Assembly: GCA_035362835.1 (NCBI GenBank)
Contig: DAOSDY010000002.1
Location: forward strand, 751,692 to 815,691
Reading direction: 5' to 3'
DNA length: 64,000 bases
Source: Melioribacteraceae bacterium
GTDB lineage: Bacteria; Bacteroidota; Ignavibacteria; Ignavibacteriales; Melioribacteraceae
How positions within the stretch are numbered: the stretch's first letter is position 1; each line of letters starts with the position of its first letter. The notes beneath the pieces were generated by a model. The model did no database searches and was not told the origin of the DNA. It worked only from the letters and a program-made list of their open reading frames with translations. Below are positions 9,411-18,070 of this stretch, piece after piece. Position numbers and translations under genes: made by a program.

Positions 9411-10796
9411 ATGAATCAGAGCAAGTCATACCAGAGACCGGGATTAATTCTATTAGTCACTACTGTTACTTCCTTCATGACGGCTTTTATGGGCTCTTCA
9501 CTGAATATTGCCCTGCCGGTAATCGGTTCAGAATTTAGTTCCTCAGCAAAGATACTTAGTTGGATTTCGACAGTTTATTTTCTAATAACAGCAGTTCTAT
9601 TAATCCCTGTCGGAAAGTTATCCGATACCAAAGGTCGAATGAATTTTTTCAGTTACGGATTAATAGTCTTTACCGGTTCTACCTTTTTATGCGGCATATC
9701 CGGAAGCACGGCAATTATTATTTTGTTTAGAGCATTACAGGGAGTCGGGTCCTCTTTCATTTTTGCAACTGGAACCGCTCTGATAGTTACTGCTTATCCG
9801 GCTAATCAGAGAGGAAGAGTACTTGGAATAAACACAGCATCGGTTTATACAGGTTTATCTTCCGGGCCATTTCTAGGCGGATTCATAACACAATATCTCG
9901 GCTGGAGAGGAATATTTTTCACTAGTGCAATTATCGGACTTGTAATAATTCTGATTGTCTCTTTCATGTTAAAGGGTATTGAAGAACAATCCACTTCCGA
10001 AAAATATGATATTATGGGGAGTATTGTTTATTCCTTATCAATTGTCTCAGCAATGATCGGGATTTCAATGCTTCCCGGAATAACGGGAATTATTCTAACA
10101 ATTACCGGTACAATTTTATTAATTGTTTTTTTCAACATTGAAAAGAAAATTATCAATCCCCTCTTCGACGTACGAATATTCAAGTCGAACAGGACCTTTA
10201 CATACTCAAACCTTTCAGCTTTAATAAATTACTGCGCCACATTCGCAATAAGTTTTCTGATCAGTTTTTACCTTCAGATTGTGAAGGGTTTAAAACCAAG
10301 AGAAGCAGGAATTATATTGATTACACAACCAGTGCTTCAGGCGGTTTTCTCGCCTTACGCGGGGAAATTATCAGACCGGTTCGAACCGCAGTTAGTATCT
10401 TCAACCGGAATGGCATTCTTAACTATCGGCCTGGTGATTTTCTGCTTTCTGACTCCCGGTACCGGCTACGGACTTATTATCGGTAATCTCGCTTTTCTCG
10501 GTTTGGGATTTGCACTTTTCTCTTCACCAAATGTAAATGCAATTATGAGTTCGGTAGACCGTCATTATTATGGTGTAGCATCTTCAACACTCGCATCGAT
10601 GAGAGTAATAGGTCAGACATTAAGCATGGGGATAGTAATAATGATTTTTACATTTTATTTGGGTGAAAGAGAATTATCTCCGTTAAACAGTGCAGAATTT
10701 ATGGAAAGCGCAAGGACATTATTCATATTATTCAGCATCTTATCTGTCGCTGGAATCTTTGCTTCTCTGGCAAGAGGAAATATCCACAGCAAATAA
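9411..10796 (+). CDS. MFS transporter, DHA2 (14-helix drug exporter) type
   Basis: 461-residue inner-membrane protein with about 14 hydrophobic segments, fitting the DHA2/EmrB-QacA group of proton-coupled exporters. Visible motifs include SLNIALPVIG after helix 1, motif A-like GKLSDTKGRMNFF between helices 2 and 3, and the motif C-like GPFLGGFITQYLGWRGIFF. No EmrA-type adaptor gene is next to it, so it probably acts alone at the inner membrane. The substrate is unknown. A TAGTTTTG element at 9382-9389 resembles the Bacteroidota -7 box but has no convincing -33 partner. Confidence 0.9.
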   Translation: MNQSKSYQRPGLILLVTTVTSFMTAFMGSSLNIALPVIGSEFSSSAKILSWISTVYFLITAVLLIPVGKLSDTKGRMNFFSYGLIVFTGSTFLCGISGSTAIIILFRALQGVGSSFIFATGTALIVTAYPANQRGRVLGINTASVYTGLSSGPFLGGFITQYLGWRGIFFTSAIIGLVIILIVSFMLKGIEEQSTSEKYDIMGSIVYSLSIVSAMIGISMLPGITGIILTITGTILLIVFFNIEKKIINPLFDVRIFKSNRTFTYSNLSALINYCATFAISFLISFYLQIVKGLKPREAGIILITQPVLQAVFSPYAGKLSDRFEPQLVSSTGMAFLTIGLVIFCFLTPGTGYGLIIGNLAFLGLGFALFSSPNVNAIMSSVDRHYYGVASSTLASMRVIGQTLSMGIVIMIFTFYLGERELSPLNSAEFMESARTLFILFSILSVAGIFASLARGNIHSK

Positions 10797-10909
10797 TTAC
10801 CACGTTATCTATTCCTTAAAGGTACTTGGAGATATATTTTAAGAATTGTTTATCATAAAATAAATCAATACCTTTTCATCAACTTCATCATCTAACTCTC
10901 GGAGTGAAC

Positions 10910-11572
10910 ATGAAAAGGTATAGTCCCCATTCTTTTACTTTATTAATTTGTGCTTCCCTTTTTATTTCATGTCAGGATATTCTCGAAAGTAGTTTCATTT
11001 CATTTGACATAAATGAGGATTTTGATAAATATAAAATAAGTACAGCTGCACTTCTGCCGATGAGGAATGACGATACGACCAGCACAGGAACGTTTTACTC
11101 GACAAATTATTTTTACAACCGGCTTTTAAAGAATGAAAAATTTATGATGATTGATATTGATAAGTTTATTGCATCGGATTCAGTTTCTATTACACAACAG
11201 GTAAAATCATTAAAAAGGAATGGTGTCCTGAACCTTAAAATCTTATTCGGAACAAATCTAGGTTCATTTTTATTAACGGAAAGTGTAGACGCAATAATTG
11301 TCGGGGATATTAAGAAAAACGAACACTACTATTACACCTGGTACGGATACTCTAACCACCTTATGATAACAGTTGTAACAAAATGCGATTTCATTTATTA
11401 TATGGCTTCTTTACAGGATGGAAAGATATTGTGGAAAGCAGATTTATGCGGATATGATAGTTATGCTGATATATTATTCAAAGGGCCTTATCACTACCCG
11501 CCGGTAGATCAGGCAATCTCGAACGGAATAGATGTACTCCTGGAGGAATTGAACAAATTATTCCTCAAATAA
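10910..11572 (+). CDS. Lipoprotein of unknown function
   Basis: The N-terminus has a basic start, a hydrophobic stretch and the lipobox SLFISC followed by QDILESS, so this is probably a lipid-anchored envelope protein of about 220 residues. The mature part contains 'ISTAALLPM' and 'DAIIVGDIKK', a pattern seen in penicillin-binding-protein-activator or curli-associated LpoB/CsgG-like domains, but the similarity is too thin to name. A GTG at 10904 is in frame; the ATG at 10910 is chosen because GGAG lies at 10901-10904. It is single and followed by a strong terminator. Confidence 0.7.
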   Translation: MKRYSPHSFTLLICASLFISCQDILESSFISFDINEDFDKYKISTAALLPMRNDDTTSTGTFYSTNYFYNRLLKNEKFMMIDIDKFIASDSVSITQQVKSLKRNGVLNLKILFGTNLGSFLLTESVDAIIVGDIKKNEHYYYTWYGYSNHLMITVVTKCDFIYYMASLQDGKILWKADLCGYDSYADILFKGPYHYPPVDQAISNGIDVLLEELNKLFLK

Positions 11573-11601
11573 AAAACCCGATCATAAAGATCGGGTTTTT
11601 G
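11573..11601. terminator. Bidirectional rho-independent terminator
   Basis: CCCGATC (11577-11583) and GATCGGG (11589-11595) flank an ATAAA loop, with an A run before and TTTTT after. It can stop both the + strand lipoprotein transcript and the minus-strand tRNA-Leu transcript. Confidence 0.9.
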
Positions 11602-11687
11602 TACCGAAGGCCGGACTCGAACCGGCACGAGGTTTGAGCCCCACTGGATTTTGAGTCCAGCGCGTCTACCAATTCCGCCACTTCGGC
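11602..11687 (-). tRNA. tRNA-Leu (anticodon CAA)
   Basis: Read on the minus strand, the 86 bases fold as a class II tRNA: acceptor strand GCCGAAG, D-arm with GGTAGAC, anticodon stem CTGGA/TCCAG around the loop CTCAAAA (anticodon CAA, reading UUG), a long variable arm (TGGGGCTCAAACCTCGT), and T-arm GCCGGTTCGAGTCCGGC. The acceptor closes with a G1-U72 wobble and A73, as expected for tRNA-Leu. CCA is not encoded. The 5' end lies one base from the stop codon of the GIY-YIG gene, and a second copy of the 5' half lies beyond that gene. Confidence 0.95.
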
Positions 11688-11688
11688 A

Positions 11689-11922
11689 TTACAATTTTTT
11701 CAAGAATTCTTTTCCAACTCCGGATTTTAAGTACTTTTCTCTTACCCTAGCAGTATTTCTCGAATCATGTTTTTCAGAATAGATTAATTCAAAAGGCGCA
11801 TATGGTTTTGTTGTTTTTTCTCGACCTCTATTATGCCTTAGAAATCTCTCATCTAAATTAGCGGTAATACCGACATAAATATAATTTCGATGAACACTTC
11901 TTATTGCATAAACATAATACAT
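11689..11922 (-). CDS. Small GIY-YIG nuclease domain protein
   Basis: A 77-residue protein that is essentially one GIY-YIG domain: 'YYVYAIRS' and 'YIYVGITANLDERFLRH' match the GIY-YIG strands and the catalytic Arg (ERFLRHN), followed by 'TKPYAPFELIYSEKH' and a C-terminal 'AREKYLKSG-KEFL' pattern with the conserved Glu. Stand-alone short GIY-YIG proteins of this type occur in many Bacteroidota. It is wedged between a truncated tRNA-Leu 5' half and the intact tRNA-Leu, with one base between its stop codon and the tRNA, so it probably relies on the tRNA promoter region for expression. Nuclease activity is predicted from the family; mobility is inference. Confidence 0.85.
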   Translation of the reverse strand: MYYVYAIRSVHRNYIYVGITANLDERFLRHNRGREKTTKPYAPFELIYSEKHDSRNTARVREKYLKSGVGKEFLKKL

Positions 11923-11923
11923 C

Positions 11924-11977
11924 TTTTAGTCCAGCGCGCCTGCCTGCCGGCAGGTCTACCAATTCCGCCACTTCGGC
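11924..11977 (-). pseudogene. Duplicated, interrupted 5' half of tRNA-Leu
   Basis: The 23 bases at 11955-11977 are identical to 11665-11687 of the intact tRNA-Leu (acceptor 5' strand and most of the D-arm). The 11 bases at 11928-11938 repeat 11654-11664 (end of the D-arm and anticodon stem). Between them lie 16 extra bases (11939-11954) containing the palindrome CCTGCCGGCAGG. The copy stops in the anticodon loop, two bases from the GIY-YIG start codon. It cannot make a tRNA and reads as a footprint of insertion into the tRNA gene. Confidence 0.85.
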
Positions 11978-12038
11978 TTAAAAGGCGGTGCAAAGTTAGA
12001 TTTTATTAAAGAGATATTCAAGAAATGGACACAAATAA

Positions 12039-12680
12039 TTACTTATAAAGTAGTTTAAAAGCGTGTGTCCAGTGATTATACTTAAAGCCGAATTCAATCC
12101 AGAGCATTGCGAACGCTTCCAGCCAGAATGAGTGCTTTATATCACCGATATCAATTATATTCTGCCATCCGAATTCACCTGCTAAACCTATTACTTTTTT
12201 CTTCGCATCGATGTCGTCCCCGGCTATTAACAGATCCGGATTACCTTCCTGAAGTTTAGGATTAACCATAATTGAGGCGCTGACCGAATTGAAGGCTTTA
12301 ACAACCTTTGATTCAGGGAGCCATGCCTGAATCTGTTCACCGGCAGAGTTGCCTGGCGCAGCAGTAAACTTAGGCGGGACTCCGCTGCTGAAGTCGAGCG
12401 GATTTGTTGTATCGACAACAACCTTATTAGAAAAATTCTCGAGTCCTGAAATTTTAATTGCGTTTTCTGTACCGCTAAAGAGAGTCGCGAGAACAACTAT
12501 TTCACCAAAGGATGCAGCTTCAGAAAAACTACCGGCAGAAGCATTTGAACCGGCTTCATTTAACCATTCCTTAAGTTTATTAATATCTCTTGTTCCAAGC
12601 TTTACATGATGCCCAGATCTTATAAAACCGAGTCCCAGAGTTTTTGCAACCGGGCCAGAACCAAGAATTCCAATTTTCAT
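12039..12680 (-). CDS. NAD(P)-binding reductase, F420:NADP oxidoreductase-like
   Basis: 213 residues beginning MKIGILGSGPVAKTLGLGF, a Rossmann GxGxxA dinucleotide-binding motif, with GTRD after the second strand pointing to NADPH preference. The sequence resembles the 'NADPH-dependent F420 reductase / coenzyme F420-dependent NADP oxidoreductase' family (VVDTTNPLDF, VVKAFNSVSA). In non-methanogens these proteins are usually generic NADPH oxidoreductases with unknown substrates, and F420 use is not implied. It is the last gene of the minus-strand ligase cassette and begins 73 bases after the ATP-grasp-like gene; functional linkage is possible but unproven. Confidence 0.75.
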   Translation of the reverse strand: MKIGILGSGPVAKTLGLGFIRSGHHVKLGTRDINKLKEWLNEAGSNASAGSFSEAASFGEIVVLATLFSGTENAIKISGLENFSNKVVVDTTNPLDFSSGVPPKFTAAPGNSAGEQIQAWLPESKVVKAFNSVSASIMVNPKLQEGNPDLLIAGDDIDAKKKVIGLAGEFGWQNIIDIGDIKHSFWLEAFAMLWIEFGFKYNHWTHAFKLLYK

Positions 12681-12753
12681 TTAAGTCCTTTCATATACTT
12701 TATTTACAATAACAGGCGGATCGTTACAGAAGTTCTATTAGAATGAATAAAAA

Positions 12754-13928
12754 TCAGGTGTGATAAGCGATATTGGAACCGACCCATGTCTTGCCTTTAT
12801 TAAAATCGACTCCCATCATTCTGCCCTTACTTGTGCGAAGCAGATTATTTACTAGGACCGGTTCGTCTATCCAGATATACATCATGCGGATCTCAGCTCT
12901 TGAAAATTGATCGGGTGTTTCGATCAGCGGAGCGTATTCAACTTTCTTTTGAAGTATATAATTCTCTCTATTATCTATTTTCTCCAGCAGATCTTTAGAA
13001 AGATCTACAACAACCCCAGACCCGGCGAACGAATAGAGGGGTTTTAAGACATAGTTCTGCAGGTTCTCCGGGTATTCATTTATAGAAGAGAGGTAAAAAG
13101 TCTCCGGTGCATAACCACCTTTTATTAGGGGAAGAGAGTGTTTACTGATTTTGAAGAACCAGTTTGGATGACCGGCCCATTCTACATCATATTGGTCTCT
13201 GAAATCAAAATTATATTTTATATTTCTCCTCAACAATTCATCAAATATCACACGATTATAAATCCGTTCGATCTTTACTTTCTTTCCTCTATCTGTATAG
13301 TATAGATTTTTACCATCTTTTACGATATCCGAAATGCAAACCGGCTTAATACCGATTTTTTTTCCTGTGATATAAAAATCGATCCTGGTTTTCTGTTTAT
13401 CGGGTTCAATTTCAAGCAGGATAACATTTTCAGGATTATGAAGTCCGAGAATTGCACTTTTTAGGATCTTAAAATAGGATTCTTCATTCAGCCCGTTGAA
13501 ATAAGAATTAAAGCCTTCAGGAATTTTGTAATATTTTCTGTTGAGTCGGTCCACTTCTGTCTGAAAAGAATAGAGCGATGGGAAACCCTGAAGTTCTATC
13601 AGTTTCGGTTCAAGATTGCCATTGGGATCTTTTGTAATTGCAAAATCAATCTGAAGAAAAAGTGGATGTTCATCTTCGTTGGGAACATAAAGTTCTTCAG
13701 GAACAGCGTTAAATGAATTTCTTTTAAAGTTTTCAGTCTGTAAAATTTTTAAAATGGAATCAGCCGCCTCAGTCAATCGGTCCGTCAGATTATTATCGAG
13801 GAATAAAGGAGTTTCAGAGATCCGGAAATCAATTTCACCATTAGTCCATTGCCAGATTTCATTCAGGTAATTATTATAAACTTCGTCTGAGTATCTTGAA
13901 TTGAATTCCTTTCTTATCTCCGGAATCA

Positions 13929-13929
<1 letters not shown>
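12754..13929 (-). CDS. ATP-grasp-like protein of the GCS2 ligase cassette
   Basis: 391 residues with no signal peptide. The C-terminal half has features of an ATP-grasp fold: 'NYVLKPLYSFAGSGVVVDLS' resembles the phosphate-binding Lys plus glycine-rich loop, 'NYILQKKVEY' the hinge strand, and 'AEIRMMYIW' the following catalytic strand. The middle segment 'LQIDFAITKDPNGNLEPKLIELQGFPSL' resembles the acidic region of glutathionylspermidine-synthase-like enzymes. Its start codon overlaps the stop of the GCS2 gene (ATGA), implying translational coupling and a joint product. The exact family is unclear to me; ligase activity is inferred from fold and neighbours. Confidence 0.65.
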
Positions 13930-15038
<1,109 letters not shown>

Positions 15039-15065
15039 AAAAAAAAATCTGCCTCCTTCAGTCAC

Positions 15066-16025
15066 TTATTTTGATTTGGGAGCATCATTTACATAGGATT
15101 TAATAAACTCGCCCCAGGTAAGGTTGTTCCTTCCGGCTTTGTGCTTTTTCGCTCTATCGATTGCCATATTAGCGGCAGCTTCTACAACCCATTCAAAGTT
15201 TTCCTCGCCAACTGAATGCAGGTCGGCATCGGGAGCCGGGTTGCAGAAATCGATGGCCAGAGGGATTCCATCCCTCACAGCAAACTCGACTGTATTAAAA
15301 TCATAGCCCAATCCTTTGTTCAAAGTAAGAACGTATTTCTCTATATTTTTTAATAACTTAGCTTCGACCGGCAAAGGATTTTTTACATATCTTTCATGGT
15401 GAGGAACTTTAGGATCGTATCTCATAATCCGAACGTCTTTACTGCCGATACAATAACACCTGAAATAATCTTCGAACTCAATCGCTTCCTGGAGCATCAT
15501 AACAAGCTGGCCGGTTTCATTATATGCATTAAAAAATTCCTCTTTATTGTTCAGTTTATAGACATTTTTCCACCCACCTCCCGCAAAAGGTTTAAAAAAT
15601 GCCGGGAATCCAACGTAGTTAAAAATACCTTCCCAATCGAGGGGGTATTCAAGGTTACGAAACGATTTCTCATTTGTATCAGGGGGATGCTGATTTGAGG
15701 GGAGCAGGACAGTCTTAGGCACCGGAACATTTAGTTTGGTAGCAAGCGCATTATTAAAAAACTTTTCGTCTGCGCTCCACCAGAAAGGATTATTTATTAC
15801 GGCTGTACCGGATAATGCGGCGTTCTTGAGCATCCCTCTATAAAACGGTACGTCCTGCGAGATTCGGTCGATTATTACTGCGTATTCGGAAGCATCGCCC
15901 TGGATCACTTTATTTACTTTTACAAATTCAGCAGAGATTCCCTTTTCATTTTTCGAATTAACTCTATCGACAAATGCCTGAGGGAATGTATTCTCCTGAC
16001 CGAATAGTATTCCTATTTTCTTCAT
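15066..16025 (-). CDS. RimK-like ATP-grasp ligase
   Basis: 319 residues with an N-terminal pre-ATP-grasp segment (MKKIGILFGQENTFPQAFVDRVN) and an ATP-grasp core: 'GFPAFFKPFAGGGWKNVYKL' (nucleotide-binding Lys and glycine loop), 'MMLQEAIEFEDYFRCYCIG', and 'LAIDFCNPAPDADL' with the Mg-binding Asp/Asn. ATP-grasp enzymes form amide bonds via an acyl phosphate. It ends 27 bases before the GCS2 start. Together with GCS2 and the second ATP-grasp-like protein it suggests stepwise assembly of a small peptide-like molecule; this pathway role is inference. Confidence 0.85.
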   Translation of the reverse strand: MKKIGILFGQENTFPQAFVDRVNSKNEKGISAEFVKVNKVIQGDASEYAVIIDRISQDVPFYRGMLKNAALSGTAVINNPFWWSADEKFFNNALATKLNVPVPKTVLLPSNQHPPDTNEKSFRNLEYPLDWEGIFNYVGFPAFFKPFAGGGWKNVYKLNNKEEFFNAYNETGQLVMMLQEAIEFEDYFRCYCIGSKDVRIMRYDPKVPHHERYVKNPLPVEAKLLKNIEKYVLTLNKGLGYDFNTVEFAVRDGIPLAIDFCNPAPDADLHSVGEENFEWVVEAAANMAIDRAKKHKAGRNNLTWGEFIKSYVNDAPKSK

Positions 16026-16119
16026 TGCTGTTTCTCCAAAGACTTTTCTTAAATTTATTTTTCTTATTCAACCGCCGATCCTCATGAATTATAAACTAAG
16101 GGCTACTGGGGGTCGAATA

Positions 16120-16836
16120 TTAAATTCTTGAAAGGTAATACGGAAACATCTCTTTCCACCAGGGCCAGTCATGTCCGGTTGATGACCTTACATCGAGCCA
16201 GTGGGGGATTTCTTTTGAATGAAGTATTCCGCTCATCCTTTTATTCTCTTCCAGACAAATATCCCATTCACCTGTTCCCAAAATAATTCCCATTTTTTTT
16301 ATTCGATCGAGGAACCAGGGGTCGTTAAGATTATTCATATAATCGGGAGGGTTATTGAAATAACAATTATCGTCGTAATAGCCCATAATAAACTGTTTAA
16401 TATCATAAGCACCGCCCAATGTAAACAGATGACTGACTTTATCCGGATGACGGAAAGCCAGATTCAAAGCATGATATCCTCCGAAACTGCATCCGGCAAC
16501 GCCAACAGTTTTAGAACCGGTTTCATACTTAGCAAATTCAATAACATCGTTCAGAATAACTCTTTCGTAGGCCAGATGGGTTTTGACACGATCGGCCGGA
16601 TGGATTCCATAGTTATACCAGCTTTCAGAATCGATGCCATCCGGGCAATAAATTTTCACCTTACCGGATTCAATAAGATGGGCTGCAGAACCGATAAGTC
16701 CGAAATCCTTGTTCTCAAAATATTTTCCCTTTGAAGTTGGGAACAGAATTACAGGGAAACCTGAATGACCGAAAACAAGCATTTCGAAATCCCTGCTCAG
16801 ATATTGCGTATACCACTTATGATAAAATTCCTGCAT
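16120..16836 (-). CDS. Alpha/beta-hydrolase, esterase D / enterochelin-esterase type
   Basis: 238 residues from the ATG at 16836. The nucleophile elbow is GVAGCSFGGYHAL (Ser in GCSFGG), with Asp in GTGEWDIC and His in STGHDWPWW; this matches the putative-esterase (COG4947-like) family. A longer frame would start at 16965 but would run through the terminator at 16931-16958, so the shorter start is chosen. It is the first gene of the ATP-grasp/GCS2 run, 94 bases before the RimK-like gene, and may hydrolyse an ester or amide of the cassette product; that link is inferred from gene order. Confidence 0.82.
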   Translation of the reverse strand: MQEFYHKWYTQYLSRDFEMLVFGHSGFPVILFPTSKGKYFENKDFGLIGSAAHLIESGKVKIYCPDGIDSESWYNYGIHPADRVKTHLAYERVILNDVIEFAKYETGSKTVGVAGCSFGGYHALNLAFRHPDKVSHLFTLGGAYDIKQFIMGYYDDNCYFNNPPDYMNNLNDPWFLDRIKKMGIILGTGEWDICLEENKRMSGILHSKEIPHWLDVRSSTGHDWPWWKEMFPYYLSRI

Positions 16837-16930
16837 AGAGTCAAAATTTTTTATGATGTGAATAAATTTGAGATAGAATATACTTAGCCGGAAATTATAA
16901 TTCCATTGATGGTGAGTTAAAGGAATGAAA

Positions 16931-16958
16931 TAAAAAACCCGCTTAGGTAAAGCGGGTT
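16931..16958 (-). terminator. Rho-independent terminator after the nifJ / DHOD-like operon
   Basis: On the minus strand, AACCCGCTT (16958-16950) pairs with AAGCGGGTT (16944-16936) around a five-base loop and is followed by a T run (16937-16932). It lies 29 bases after the stop of the DHOD-like gene and ends that transcript. Confidence 0.88.
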
Positions 16959-16987
16959 CACACAAATAGTATTTTAAGATACTTTAA

Positions 16988-17986
16988 TCAGGCAAGTGTC
17001 TTCCAGCTTTGGAGTAATTTCATATAATTAGCCCTTTCAAATGCAGCCGGCTGCGCGATTTTTTTCTGACTCATACTTCCCTTCATCATATCGATCGAGC
17101 TATACTCATTCTTTTCCATCCATTCTTTAAGTCCATCAATAATTTCTGTAATCCGTCCTATTCCCTTAACAAGCAGTTCGGAAGCCATCATAGCAACATC
17201 GCCGCCTGCCATCATAACTTTTATAACATCCTCATGAGAATGAATTCCGCTGGTTGCACCTAATGAAGCTTTAATATTTCCATAGAGAATGGCAATCCAC
17301 CTTAATGGAAGTCTCATTTCCCAGTTAGTACTCAGAACAAGATTTGGCACTACTTCAAGTTTTTCAAGATCGAAATCGGGCTGATAGAAACGGTTGAAAA
17401 GGACAAGCGCATCTGCCCCCGCATTATCCAATCTTCTTGCCACATTCGACATTGAAGTGAAGAACGGACTTAGCTTCATAGCGACAGGGATTTTAACGTT
17501 CTTTTTAATTTCAGTAAGAACATCCACATACATCGTTTCGATTTCCGAGCCGGTGAGATTCGGATTTGTTGCTATATAATAGATATTAAGTTCGAGTGCA
17601 TCAGCTCCGGCCTGTTCAATATTCTTCGCATATTTAACCCAGCCGCCGGTACTTACACCGTTAAGACTTCCGATAACCGGAATACTAACAGATTTTTTAA
17701 GTGCTGCTATATGATCGAGATATTGATAAGGTGTTAAGTGAAACTGCTGAGGTTCCGGGAAATAGCTTAATGCCTCGGCATAGCTTTCGGTTCCGTAAGA
17801 GAGATAATGATCGAGTTCACCGGATTCATGTGTAATCTGTTCTTCGAAAAGTGAATAAACAACTACAGCTGCTGCGCCTGCATCCTCCATCTTCTTAACG
17901 TTATCAACACTCTGTGAAAGCGGAGAAGAAGAAGGAACGATAGGATTCTTAAGTTTCAATCCCATATATGTTGTTGATAGATCCAT
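16988..17986 (-). CDS. Dihydroorotate dehydrogenase-like FMN protein
   Basis: 332-residue TIM-barrel flavoprotein of the DHOD class 1 type: 'MDLSTTYMGLKLKNPIVPSSSP' at the start, 'PVIGSLNGVSTGGWVKYAKN', 'ALELNIYYIATNP', 'VAMKLSPFF' with the FMN-binding Lys, and 'GIHSHEDVIKVMMAGGDVAMMASELL' forming the phosphate-binding end. The usual DHOD active-site Cys/Ser loop is not evident, so it may not act in pyrimidine synthesis. Proteins of this subgroup are commonly found next to nifJ, as here (84 bases after it, same strand), which suggests an electron-transfer role with the oxidoreductase (inference). Confidence 0.87.
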   Translation of the reverse strand: MDLSTTYMGLKLKNPIVPSSSPLSQSVDNVKKMEDAGAAAVVVYSLFEEQITHESGELDHYLSYGTESYAEALSYFPEPQQFHLTPYQYLDHIAALKKSVSIPVIGSLNGVSTGGWVKYAKNIEQAGADALELNIYYIATNPNLTGSEIETMYVDVLTEIKKNVKIPVAMKLSPFFTSMSNVARRLDNAGADALVLFNRFYQPDFDLEKLEVVPNLVLSTNWEMRLPLRWIAILYGNIKASLGATSGIHSHEDVIKVMMAGGDVAMMASELLVKGIGRITEIIDGLKEWMEKNEYSSIDMMKGSMSQKKIAQPAAFERANYMKLLQSWKTLA

Positions 17987-18070
17987 ATTTTAACTCCTTA
18001 TTTAAAATTTTCAATTCCTTTATTCATACCGGGAATAACATATTATTCCCGGCAATCATAATGGAGTTTA

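Noticed and set aside
11602..11977. Group I intron in tRNA-Leu with GIY-YIG homing endonuclease
   Set aside because: The intact tRNA follows completely, including its own 5' half, and the nuclease gene leaves only 1-2 bases on either side, so no intron core can exist.
16837..16965. N-terminal extension of the esterase-like protein
   Set aside because: It would translate through the terminator of the upstream operon and lacks resemblance to the family.
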